This document shows positions 47,270 through 55,009 of a stretch of DNA of 64,000 nt, piece by piece (within the stretch, counting starts at the first letter, position 1; the number at the start of each line of letters is the position of its first letter). The translations under genes and the position numbers were made by a program. The notes beneath the pieces are model-generated. The model worked only from the letters and a program-made list of their open reading frames with translations. It was not told where the DNA came from and made no database searches. The DNA is taken from contig NZ_STGU01000014.1 in NCBI RefSeq assembly GCF_004912135.1, forward strand, positions 1 through 64,000. The letters run 5' to 3'. The DNA comes from Rhizobium rosettiformans W3 (GTDB lineage: Bacteria; Pseudomonadota; Alphaproteobacteria; Rhizobiales; Rhizobiaceae).

Positions 47270-48637
47270 TCACGCCCGTTCGAAGCCGCGCGCCACCTCC
47301 CAATCCGTGATCCGACGGTCATATTCCTCCTGCTCCCATTCGGCAGCACGAACATAATGATCGACGACGTCATCGCCGAAGGCAGCCCTCAGCATAGCTG
47401 AGCCCTTCAACGTCTCGGCTGCTGCCCGCAGCGTGCGCGGGATCTCGCGGACACCCTGCGCGCCGTAAGCATCGCCGGTAAAGGCAGGCTCGAGTTCCAT
47501 CTTCTTCTCGATCCCGTCGATGCCGGCGGCGAGAAGTGCAGCCATGGCGAGATAGGGGTTGAGGTCGGAGCCGCCGACACGGCATTCGACCCGGATGCCC
47601 TTGGTGCCGTCACCGCACAGACGGTAGCCCGCGGTGCGATTGTCCTTCGACCAGATCGCCTTGGTCGGCGCAAAGGTGCCCGCCATGAAGCGCTTGTAGG
47701 AGTTGATATAGGGCGCGAGGAAATAGGTGATTTCCGAAGCATGGCTGAGCAATCCGGCCATGTAGTGCTTCATGGTCTCCGACATGCCGTATTGGCCCTT
47801 CTCGTCAAAGAAGAGCGGCGTCTTGCCATCGGCGGACCAAAGCGACTGGTGGATATGCGAGGATGAACCGGCAGCATTGTAATGCCACTTGGCGAGGAAG
47901 GTGATGGCCTTGCCCTTCGACCAGGCAATCTCCTTGCAGCCGTTCTTGATGATGACATGCCGGTCGGCCATCGTCAGCGCATCGGCATAGCGGACATTGA
48001 TCTCTTCTTGGCCGGCAGACGCTTCACCCTTGGAATTCTCGACCGGGATGCCCGCACCCTGCAGACCCTTGCGAATCGCGCGCATCACGTCTTCTTCCTT
48101 GGTCGTCTGGAAGATGTGGTAATCCTCGTTATAGCCCGAGACCAGCTTCAGGTCGCGATAGCCCGACAGCCGCGCCTCGTCATAGGTCTGGTCGAAGAGG
48201 AAAAATTCGAGTTCAGTCGCCATGAAGGCCTTCATGCCCATGGCTTCGAGCCGGGCGACCTGCTTCTTCAGGATCGCGCGCGGCGAATGCGGAACCTCGG
48301 CATGGGTCGCATGGTCCAGCATATCGCAAAGTACGAGGGCCGTGCCTTCGAGCCAGGGGATCCGGCGTAAGGTCGAAAGATCCGGCTTCATCGTGTAGTC
48401 GCCATAGCCCTTTTCCCAGCTCGTCGCCTTGTAGCCGGAGACGGTTTCCATCTCCATGTCGGTGGCGAGCAGATAGTTGCAGCTATGGGTTTCCTTGTAG
48501 GCGCTTTCGACGAAATACTCCGCCTGGAAGCGCTTGCCCATCAAACGGCCCTGCATGTCCACCTGACACGCCAGTACCGTGTCGATGCGCCCCTCTGCGA
48601 CGTCCTTTTTTAGATCTTCGAATGTGTACTTGGTCAT
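47270..48637 (-). CDS. glutamine-synthetase-like gamma-glutamyl ligase (PuuA/GlnT type)
   Basis: Type I glutamine synthetase fold, 455 residues. Catalytic-domain motifs include MATELEFFLFD near residue 140, AGQEEINVRYADAL near 210, GSSSHIHQSLW near 258 and the Arg-rich GIRVECRVGGSDLNPYLA near 350. The N-terminal domain (VDMQGRLMGKRF) is that of GS-like ligases rather than housekeeping GlnA. Such enzymes often glutamylate amines (putrescine, ethanolamine, isopropylamine). The adjacent aldehyde and alcohol dehydrogenases and TRAP genes support a catabolic ligase over ammonia assimilation. Confidence 0.85.
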   Translation of the reverse strand: MTKYTFEDLKKDVAEGRIDTVLACQVDMQGRLMGKRFQAEYFVESAYKETHSCNYLLATDMEMETVSGYKATSWEKGYGDYTMKPDLSTLRRIPWLEGTALVLCDMLDHATHAEVPHSPRAILKKQVARLEAMGMKAFMATELEFFLFDQTYDEARLSGYRDLKLVSGYNEDYHIFQTTKEEDVMRAIRKGLQGAGIPVENSKGEASAGQEEINVRYADALTMADRHVIIKNGCKEIAWSKGKAITFLAKWHYNAAGSSSHIHQSLWSADGKTPLFFDEKGQYGMSETMKHYMAGLLSHASEITYFLAPYINSYKRFMAGTFAPTKAIWSKDNRTAGYRLCGDGTKGIRVECRVGGSDLNPYLAMAALLAAGIDGIEKKMELEPAFTGDAYGAQGVREIPRTLRAAAETLKGSAMLRAAFGDDVVDHYVRAAEWEQEEYDRRITDWEVARGFERA

Positions 48638-48725
48638 CTCGGTGTTCCCAGGGCAGCGATTGGCTCATGCCGTCTTGTTTTGTGGGAGCGACCCGGCCGA
48701 AGCCGGATCGCCCATGCGTGATTGA

Positions 48726-49766
48726 TCAGCCGTAACGGTAAGGCTTGCCGGCCTTTTCCATGTCGGCATTGTACTTCTTGAGGATCTCGACGACCTTGCC
48801 GGTGCGCTCGGTCTGCTTGGCGACCTCTTCCCAGAAGACATGTGCCGCATCCTCGACCGTCTTCCATTCCGCATCGGGAATGCTGGTAAGCTCGAGACGG
48901 CCACCTTCGGCGCGCAGGCGGGCTTCGCCACCCCAGTACCAGTGCAGACGCTTATAGTGAGAGCTGTCCATGCACATCTGCCAGAGCGTCTGCAGGTGCG
49001 GCGGGACCTCGTTCCAACGGTCGGCATTGGCGAAGAAGGAGCCGCACCAGCCGCCCGAGACATTGTTGGTCAGGAAGTACTTGGTGACGTCGACCCAGCC
49101 GGACGTGAAGACCTCGGTGATACCGGACCAGGCGATGGCGTCGATTTCACCGGTCTGCATGGCAACCGGCACATCTTCAAACGGAATGGTGACCGGGACG
49201 ACGCCGAACTGCGACAGGAACTGGCCAGCCGTCGGGAAGGTGAAGACGCGCAGGCCCTTCAGGTCGTCGAGCTTGGTGATCGGCTTGTTGGTGGCAAAGT
49301 TGCACGGGTCCCAGGCGCCAGCCGAGAGCCACTTTACGCCGACTTCCGAATAGGCCTGATCCCAGATTTCAGCGAGACCATATTCGTAGAACAGCGTCGG
49401 CACGTCGAGGCTGTAGCGCGAGGCGAAGGGGAAGTAGCCACCGAAGACCTTGATGTCGACGGGCGAGTTCATCGAGTCGTCGTCGGACTGTACGGCATCG
49501 ATGGTGCCGGCCTGCATGGCGCGGAAGAGTTCGCCGGTGGGCACGAGCTGGTCGGCGGTGAAGAGCTGGATTTCCATCTCGCCATTGGCCGCCTTGTTGA
49601 AGGCATCGACCGCCGGACGGACGACGAATTCGGCAAGAGCCGCACCGGCATAGGTCTGCAGGCGCCAGGTGATCTTGGCGTTCTGCGCCTTGACATAAGG
49701 GGCTGCCAGAACGGCCGGGGTCGCCATGGCGGCGGTTTTCAGGAATGAACGTCTGCTATTGGTCAT
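48726..49766 (-). CDS. TRAP transporter substrate-binding protein, DctP family, Tat-exported
   Basis: Periplasmic binding protein of 346 residues. The start MTNSRRSFLKTAA has a twin-arginine motif, followed by a hydrophobic stretch and a cut near VKAQ-NA. The ATG at 49766 has GAGGGA upstream. The DctP fold is clear (LKGLRVFTFPTAGQFL near residue 180; PVAMQTGEIDAIAW near 210). The family normally has LKGLKIRVP here, whose Arg binds the substrate carboxylate; by eye that Arg is Phe in this protein. The ligand may not be a simple carboxylate. It follows dctM in the operon. Confidence 0.88.
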   Translation of the reverse strand: MTNSRRSFLKTAAMATPAVLAAPYVKAQNAKITWRLQTYAGAALAEFVVRPAVDAFNKAANGEMEIQLFTADQLVPTGELFRAMQAGTIDAVQSDDDSMNSPVDIKVFGGYFPFASRYSLDVPTLFYEYGLAEIWDQAYSEVGVKWLSAGAWDPCNFATNKPITKLDDLKGLRVFTFPTAGQFLSQFGVVPVTIPFEDVPVAMQTGEIDAIAWSGITEVFTSGWVDVTKYFLTNNVSGGWCGSFFANADRWNEVPPHLQTLWQMCMDSSHYKRLHWYWGGEARLRAEGGRLELTSIPDAEWKTVEDAAHVFWEEVAKQTERTGKVVEILKKYNADMEKAGKPYRYG

Positions 49767-49838
49767 TTCGTTTCCCTCTGTTCTTCGTTTCTTTTGAAGC
49801 CCGCAAGACATCAAATCCGGCGGGTAGTCCTGGTGCCG

Positions 49839-49855
49839 GGCCCGTTTGCCGGGCC
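49839..49855 (-). promoter_or_regulatory. intercistronic hairpin between dctM and dctP
   Basis: Six-bp GC stem GGCCCG/CGGGCC with a five-base loop lies in the 105-base gap between the large permease and the binding-protein gene. It could stabilise the downstream dctP message; there is no T run. Confidence 0.35.
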
Positions 49856-49871
49856 TCTTGTCATTCGAACG

Positions 49872-51221
49872 CTAGCCTCTGAGATAGATCTGGCTTGGCA
49901 GCCAAGTCGCGATCTGCGGGAAGATCATGATGATCACCATGCCGAGCATCATGATCAAGACGAAGGGGATGACCGACCGGTAGATGTCGATCAGGCGGAT
50001 ATCCGGGGGCGCCATCGCCTTCATCAGGAAGAGATTGTAGCCGAAGGGCGGGGTCATGTAGGCGATCTGGCAGGTGATCGTGTAGAGCACGCCGTACCAG
50101 ATCAGCGCATTGTCGACGCCGAGATCAAGCTTGCCGACAAGCGGGATGTAGAGCGGCGCCACGATGACCAGCATGGCTGTATCGTCGAGAAACGCGCCCA
50201 TCACCAGGAACGACAGCTGCATCATGATCAGGATCTGCCAGGGCGTCAGTCCGATGTCGTTGACCAGCAGCTTCTCGATCGCCCTCACTGCACCCAGACC
50301 GTCGAAGACCGCGCCGAAGCAGAGGGCCGCCAGAATGATCCACATGAACATGCAGGAAATGCCGAGCGTCTGCTCGAGCACCCGGTTCCAGACGGCCTTG
50401 GTGAGGCGGCCCTTGTACCAGGCGGCAAAGAGTGCACCGAGCGCACCGACGGCGGAGCTTTCCACCAGACTAGTGATGCCCATCAGGAAAAGGCCCATCA
50501 TCAGGAAGAAGATGAGGAACGGCAGGATACCCGCCCGCGCGAGCTTGAGCTTTTCGACCATCGGCATGTCGCGCTCTTCCTTGGGAAGGGCGGGACCGAG
50601 CGCCGGGTTCAGCCGGCAGCGGATGATGATGTAGAGGCAGAACATCGTTGCGAGCAGCAGGCCCGGGAAAACCCCGGCAAGCCAAAGCTGGCTCACCGGC
50701 TGGCGCGCAATCATGCCGTAAAGCACAAGGACTACGCTCGGCGGGATCAGGATCCCAAGCGAACTTCCGGCCTGGATGACGCCGGAGACCATGATCTTGT
50801 CATAGCCCCGCCGCAGCAGCTCGGGCAAAGCGATGGATGCGCCGATTGCCATGCCGGCAACCGAGAGCCCGTTCATCGCCGAGATTACCACCATCAGACC
50901 GATCGTGCCGACCGCGAGGCCGCCCGGCATACCGCCGAACCAGACATGGAAGGCCTTGTAGAGGTCTTCGGCGATTCCCGATTCCGACAGCATGTAGCCC
51001 ATGTAGATGAAGAGCGGCAGCGTCAGCAGCGGATACCACTTCATCAGCTTCATGCCGGCCGAAAAGCCCATTTCGAAGCCGCCATTGCCCCAGAGGAGCG
51101 CCGCCGCGACAACGCCGACAAAACCGATGGTCGCAAACACGCGCTGTCCCGTCAGCATCGACAACATCATCGACGAGAACATGAGAAGCGCGATCATTTC
51201 GTAGCTCAGGAACTCGCTCAT
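49872..51221 (-). CDS. TRAP transporter large permease, DctM family
   Basis: Twelve-helix ion-coupled permease of 449 residues. It starts MSEFLSYEMIALLMFSSMM at 51221, where the ATG overlaps the dctQ stop by four bases. Family features include VISAMNGLSVAGMAIGASIALPELLRRGYDK in order near residues 120-150, SSLGILIPPSVVLVLYG near 165, and MGAFLDDTAMLVIVAPLY near 340. An upstream in-frame extension overlaps dctQ and was rejected. It forms the membrane complex with DctQ. Confidence 0.93.
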   Translation of the reverse strand: MSEFLSYEMIALLMFSSMMLSMLTGQRVFATIGFVGVVAAALLWGNGGFEMGFSAGMKLMKWYPLLTLPLFIYMGYMLSESGIAEDLYKAFHVWFGGMPGGLAVGTIGLMVVISAMNGLSVAGMAIGASIALPELLRRGYDKIMVSGVIQAGSSLGILIPPSVVLVLYGMIARQPVSQLWLAGVFPGLLLATMFCLYIIIRCRLNPALGPALPKEERDMPMVEKLKLARAGILPFLIFFLMMGLFLMGITSLVESSAVGALGALFAAWYKGRLTKAVWNRVLEQTLGISCMFMWIILAALCFGAVFDGLGAVRAIEKLLVNDIGLTPWQILIMMQLSFLVMGAFLDDTAMLVIVAPLYIPLVGKLDLGVDNALIWYGVLYTITCQIAYMTPPFGYNLFLMKAMAPPDIRLIDIYRSVIPFVLIMMLGMVIIMIFPQIATWLPSQIYLRG

Positions 51222-51727
51222 GCGATCGGCCTCCCCATAGCGACCGCAAGATCCTTGATGAAGATCGAGGTCGCCTGCAGGAAGGTCAGGATAATGCCGA
51301 TCACCATGACGATCTTCACGGGCGCCATATAGGGTGACCAAGAGGAGTAGCTGGTTTCACCGTATTCCAGTGCATAATTCGTGCTCGACACGCCGCCCCA
51401 GAGCAGGAAGAAGAGGTAGACGAACAACATCATGATCGTCACCACGTCGACGACGGCCTTCGTCCTCGGCGACCAGCGGCCGTAAAGCAGATCCATGCGG
51501 ACATGGCTGTCGAGCTGCAGCGAATAGGCGCCGCCCAGAAGGTAATAGCCGGCCATGACGAACTGCGCCATTTCCAGTGTCCAGTGGGCGGGCAGGAACA
51601 GGCCTTTCGAAATGGACGAATAGAGCAGGATACCCATCATGACGAAGACGCCGTACATGACGATGCGCCCGACGCGGCGATTGAAGGCGTCGATGACGCG
51701 CACATAGGTCTGGAGAGCCTGCGGCAT
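51218..51727 (-). CDS. TRAP transporter small permease, DctQ family
   Basis: Four-helix small subunit of 169 residues (IVMYGVFVMMGILLYSS, FVMAGYYLLGGAYSLQ, VVTIMMLFVYLFFLLW and a C-terminal helix). The motif GGAYSLQLDSHVRMDLLYGRW near residue 65 is typical of DctQ. It lies about 106 bases after the amidohydrolase gene and is coupled to dctM. Gene order Q-M-P differs from the common P-Q-M. Confidence 0.9.
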   Translation of the reverse strand: MPQALQTYVRVIDAFNRRVGRIVMYGVFVMMGILLYSSISKGLFLPAHWTLEMAQFVMAGYYLLGGAYSLQLDSHVRMDLLYGRWSPRTKAVVDVVTIMMLFVYLFFLLWGGVSSTNYALEYGETSYSSWSPYMAPVKIVMVIGIILTFLQATSIFIKDLAVAMGRPIA

Positions 51728-51833
51728 CAGCTCACCGCCGCCCCGAACCGCCCGAGCGGTCCTCGTCTTGTTATCTCGTATGCCGGCATCCGTTCCCTCT
51801 TTGATATGTGGTTTGCCCAGCGTTTCCGAATAG

Positions 51834-52607
51834 TTATGCGACCCTTTCGAGCGCTCCTGAAATCAAGTCCGCGAGATAGGCGGAGACAGCCTCCACGCCC
51901 GCATCGTCACGCACGAGGTCGTTGCGAACCTCGATCATGACATTGGCCAGACCGAGCGGCAGCGCATGCAGGCGCAGCGTATGCGTCACGCCGTCTTCGG
52001 GCCCGTAAGGCGAGTTTCGTTCGACGCGATAGGGACCGCCGGCGGCGGCGGCCTCCAGCATCGCATCCGCAAGACGGCTGTCCGTGTCATGCAGAATGCC
52101 GATCTCGACCTCCCGCGGCTTGCCGAAATAGACCGGCGTGAAGGTATGGATGGTCACGACGACGGGCTTGCGCCCCTCCCCGGCGATCCTGGAAAGCTCG
52201 GCCGAAACGCGATCATGAAACGGAATGTAGAGGGCAGCCGTCCGGGCGTAACGCTCCGCCGGCGCCAGATCCCGGTTCCCGGGGATCTCGTAGATCTCGC
52301 TCTTCTCCGGCATGGCGGCAGGCGATTCCGGGGGACGGTTGCAGTCGTAGATCAGCCGGGAAAAGCGCTGGTGAACGAGCACACCGTCCAGCGCAGTTGA
52401 GAGGCGGCGGGCGATGGCCAGAGCACCGGGATCCCAGGCGATGTGGCTGGAAAGCGCGTCCGCCGAGAGGCCCAGATCTCCGGCAGCGGCCGGCAGCACG
52501 GCGGAGGCATGCTCGCAGACAAGCACGACACCGCTGGTCCCTGTTGCATTCTCCAATGCAACAGCTTCACCATCCGATGCTGTCAGGATCCCCGACCTCA
52601 AAAGCAT
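51834..52607 (-). CDS. N-formylglutamate-amidohydrolase-family enzyme
   Basis: Metal-dependent amidohydrolase of the FGase family (257 residues). It shows LVCEHASAVLP near residue 28, HIAWDPGALAIARRLS near 60, and SRLIYDCNRPPESPAAMP near 85. A VVTIHTFTPVYFGKPR segment near 150 and VMIEVRNDLVRDD near 220 follow. The ATG at 52607 has GGGGGA at seven bases. No hut genes are nearby, so histidine breakdown is unlikely. In this operon it may release glutamate from a gamma-glutamyl or N-acyl intermediate. It is the first leftward gene, divergent from rpiR. Confidence 0.82.
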   Translation of the reverse strand: MLLRSGILTASDGEAVALENATGTSGVVLVCEHASAVLPAAAGDLGLSADALSSHIAWDPGALAIARRLSTALDGVLVHQRFSRLIYDCNRPPESPAAMPEKSEIYEIPGNRDLAPAERYARTAALYIPFHDRVSAELSRIAGEGRKPVVVTIHTFTPVYFGKPREVEIGILHDTDSRLADAMLEAAAAGGPYRVERNSPYGPEDGVTHTLRLHALPLGLANVMIEVRNDLVRDDAGVEAVSAYLADLISGALERVA

Positions 52608-52673
52608 GCTGAATTCCCCCGGGCTCGTTGGCCCTTGTTCTTTCCGAAGAGAATTCTTCACGGTTAAGCGTCT

Positions 52674-52715
52674 GTCAATCCGCCACTGAAAATTTCTCTT
52701 CAAAGGGAGATTGAC
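52674..52715. promoter_or_regulatory. inverted repeat in the divergent RpiR/amidohydrolase promoter region
   Basis: GTCAATC (52674-52680) and GATTGAC (52709-52715) are perfect inverted copies. An inner imperfect repeat AATTTCTC/GGGAGATT brackets TTCAAA (52691-52712). CTGTCA (52672-52677) and TGACAG (52723-52728) add an outer pair. The region lies between two divergent starts, so it is a candidate operator for the RpiR regulator. Confidence 0.4.
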
Positions 52716-52789
52716 TCAATTGTGACAGCGAGGCTTAATCCTGAAAAAGCCGGCGACAGATCGGCTTGAGGGGAGTCAATCGGTCCTTG

Positions 52790-53659
52790 ATGAATGCGTC
52801 CACGACGGTGTCGGACGTGATCCATGCCCATTTCGATGGGCTGACGCGTGCCGAGCGGCAGCTGGCCGAGAGCCTGCTGCAGAACTACCCGGTCTCCGGA
52901 TTGGGCAGCATCACGACCGTTGCCGAAAATGCGGGTGTCTCCACGCCGACCGTCGCGCGCATGGTCCAGAAACTCGGATACAAGGGCTATCCGGAATTCC
53001 AGGCGCATCTGCATCAGGAGCTCGAGGCGGCGATCTCCAACCCGATCGCCAAGCATGATCGCTGGGCGGCCAATGCGCCAAACCGGCATATCCTCAACCG
53101 TTTTGCGGAAGCCGTCATGGCCAATCTGCGCAATTCGCTGGGAGAACTCAGGACCGCGACTTTCGACGACGCCGCGCGGCTTCTGGGCGACCGCAACCGG
53201 AGCCTCTACTTCGTCGGGGGACGCATCACCGGGGCGCTCGCCGAGTATTTCTTCACCCATATGCAGGTGATCCGACCGCGGACCACGCTGATGTCGTCGA
53301 ATGCCAGTTCCTGGCCGCAGCACGTCCTCAACATGCAGTCCGGCGACGTTCTCGTGATCTTCGACATCAGGCGCTACGAAGCCGATCTGACGACGCTGGC
53401 CGAGGTCGCCCGCGCCAATGGCGTCGAAATCATCGTCTTCACTGACCAGTGGATGTCCCCGGTCGCCAAGCATGCGCGGGACTGCTTCAAGCTCCACATC
53501 GAAGCGCCCTCGGCCTGGGACAGCTCCGTCGTCACCCTGTTTGTCGTCGAAGCCTTGATCGAAGCCGTGCAGAGCTCGTCCTGGGACGAGACGCGCGAGC
53601 GCATGAACACGCTGGAGGGGCTTTTCGAGCAGGCACGCCTGTTCAGGAGGCCCCGGTGA
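52790..53659 (+). CDS. RpiR-family transcriptional regulator (HTH plus SIS domain)
   Basis: The 289-residue regulator has an N-terminal HTH_6 helix-turn-helix (LGSITTVAENAGVSTPTVARMVQKLGYKGYPEFQ in order, about residues 39-72). A C-terminal SIS-type ligand domain follows (SLYFVGGRITGALAEYF near 140, GDVLVIFDIRRYEADL near 190). SIS domains bind phosphosugars in many members, but RpiR proteins also control amine and amino-acid genes. The ATG at 52790 is used; GAGGGGAG lies 14 bases upstream. It is divergent from the catabolic operon and upstream of an ABC importer, so it could control either. Confidence 0.9.
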   Translation: MNASTTVSDVIHAHFDGLTRAERQLAESLLQNYPVSGLGSITTVAENAGVSTPTVARMVQKLGYKGYPEFQAHLHQELEAAISNPIAKHDRWAANAPNRHILNRFAEAVMANLRNSLGELRTATFDDAARLLGDRNRSLYFVGGRITGALAEYFFTHMQVIRPRTTLMSSNASSWPQHVLNMQSGDVLVIFDIRRYEADLTTLAEVARANGVEIIVFTDQWMSPVAKHARDCFKLHIEAPSAWDSSVVTLFVVEALIEAVQSSSWDETRERMNTLEGLFEQARLFRRPR

Positions 53660-53663
53660 GACG

Positions 53664-53700
53664 CATTCCTGGAGATGGAGGGACCAATTCCTGGCGATGG
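53664..53700 (+). repeat. 22-bp-period direct repeat before the ABC importer operon
   Basis: ATTCCTGGAGATGGA (53664-53678) and ATTCCTGGCGATGGA (53686-53700) differ at one base and start 22 bases apart, about two helical turns. They lie upstream of the promoter-like sequence of the binding-protein gene and may be a regulator site. Confidence 0.45.
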
Positions 53701-53721
53701 AAACCTGAAGTTCGGACAATA

Positions 53722-53750
53722 TTCGGGCGACCCGCCAACCGTCATATAAC
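53722..53750 (+). promoter_or_regulatory. possible promoter of the ABC importer operon
   Basis: TTCGGG (53722-53727), 17 bases, TATAAC (53745-53750). The -10 is good and the -35 weak. This would give a leader of about 50 bases before the GTG at 53808. Confidence 0.4.
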
Positions 53751-53807
53751 GATAACACAGCGCACCTAAGTCAACCCCATCGCTGCCAACCTCAGAGGAG
53801 AACCACA

Positions 53808-54911
53808 GTGAACAATCTTCGCAAGATCCTGTCGATGACGACTGCTATCGTCATGGCAACCTCGGCTGTTGCCGTCGCCGAGCCGAGCGCCGAGCTCATC
53901 GAAGCTGCCAAGAAAGAAGGCATGCTGACCACGATCGCCCTGCCCCACGACTGGTGCGGCTACGGCGCCGTCATCGACGCCTTCAAGAAGAAGTACCCGG
54001 AAATCACCGTCAACGAACTGAACCCGGACGCAGGTTCGGCTGACGAAGTCGAAGCCATCAAGGCAAACAAGGACAACAAGGGCCCGCAGGCTCCTGACGT
54101 CGTCGACGTTGGTCTCGCTTTCGGCCCGCAGATGAAGGCCGAAGGCCTGCTGCAGCCTTACAAGGTCTCCACCTGGGATGAGATCCCGGACAACATCAAG
54201 GACGCTGAAGGCTACTGGTACGGCGACTATTACGGCGTCATGTCCTTCCTCGTGAACAAGGACCTGGTGACCAACACGCCGAAGGACTGGGCTGATCTTC
54301 AGAAGCCGGAATATGCCGGTCAGGTCGCTCTCGCCGGTGACCCGCGCGCGTCCAACCAGGCTATCCTCGGCGTACTCGCAGCCGGCATGGCATCCGGCGC
54401 TGCTGCCGGCAAGGACGCTGGCGAAGCTGGTCTGAAGTACTTCGGCGAACTGAACAAGGCCGGCAACTTCGTTCCGGTTATCGGCAAGTCCGGCACGCTC
54501 GCTCAGGGCGCAACCCCGATCGTCGTCATGTGGGACTACAACGCGCTCGCCGCACGTGACACGCTCGCCGGCAACCCGCCGGTCGAAGTCGTCGTTCCCG
54601 CATCCGGCGTTCTCGCTGGCGTCTACGTTCAGGGTATCTCGGCCTACGCCCCGCACCCGAACGCTGCCAAGCTGTGGATGGAGCACCTGTATTCCGACGA
54701 AGGTCAGCTTGGCTGGCTGAAGGGCTACTGCCACCCGGCCCGCTTCAACGCCATGGTCAAGGCCGGCAAGGTTCCGCAGGACCTGCTCGACGCTCTGCCG
54801 CCGGCTGAATCCTATGAGAAGGCCTACTTCCCGACGCTCGAAGAAGTCGACGCCAACAAGGCTGCTGTCGTCGGCGGCTGGGACAGCGTCGTCGGCGCCA
54901 ACGTCCAGTAA
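53808..54911 (+). CDS. ABC transporter periplasmic binding protein (AfuA/FbpA-like)
   Basis: The 367-residue protein has a signal peptide cut near AVA-EP (residue 25). Its fold matches binding proteins of the iron(III)/phosphonate/thiamine type (COG1840-like), with WCGYGAVIDAFKKKYPEITV near 48 and YYGVMSFLVNKDLVTN near 145. The start is GTG with AGAGGAG upstream. Codon use is rich in GCT, GGT and GTT, unlike most neighbours, as in highly expressed genes. A 10-bp hairpin follows. Genes for two permeases and an ATPase come next. The ligand is not identifiable here. Confidence 0.85.
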   Translation: MNNLRKILSMTTAIVMATSAVAVAEPSAELIEAAKKEGMLTTIALPHDWCGYGAVIDAFKKKYPEITVNELNPDAGSADEVEAIKANKDNKGPQAPDVVDVGLAFGPQMKAEGLLQPYKVSTWDEIPDNIKDAEGYWYGDYYGVMSFLVNKDLVTNTPKDWADLQKPEYAGQVALAGDPRASNQAILGVLAAGMASGAAAGKDAGEAGLKYFGELNKAGNFVPVIGKSGTLAQGATPIVVMWDYNALAARDTLAGNPPVEVVVPASGVLAGVYVQGISAYAPHPNAAKLWMEHLYSDEGQLGWLKGYCHPARFNAMVKAGKVPQDLLDALPPAESYEKAYFPTLEEVDANKAAVVGGWDSVVGANVQ

Positions 54912-54927
54912 AGTCTGAGCTTGATGT

Positions 54928-54959
54928 GCCGCCCCGATCTTTTCTAAGGTCGGGGCGGC
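54928..54959 (+). terminator. hairpin after the binding-protein gene
   Basis: Perfect 10-bp stem GCCGCCCCGA/TCGGGGCGGC with a 12-base loop, followed by GCTTGCATTTT. Such intercistronic hairpins after binding-protein genes commonly raise their mRNA relative to the permease genes. Confidence 0.65.
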
Positions 54960-55009
54960 GCTTGCATTTTAAGAAGATCCGTCGAAACGCGGGCAGAGGG
55001 GCAGATCGA

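Noticed and set aside
51834..52607. hutG of histidine degradation
   Set aside because: No hutU, hutH, hutI or hutC is nearby; the surrounding genes are a TRAP transporter and amine-type catabolic enzymes.
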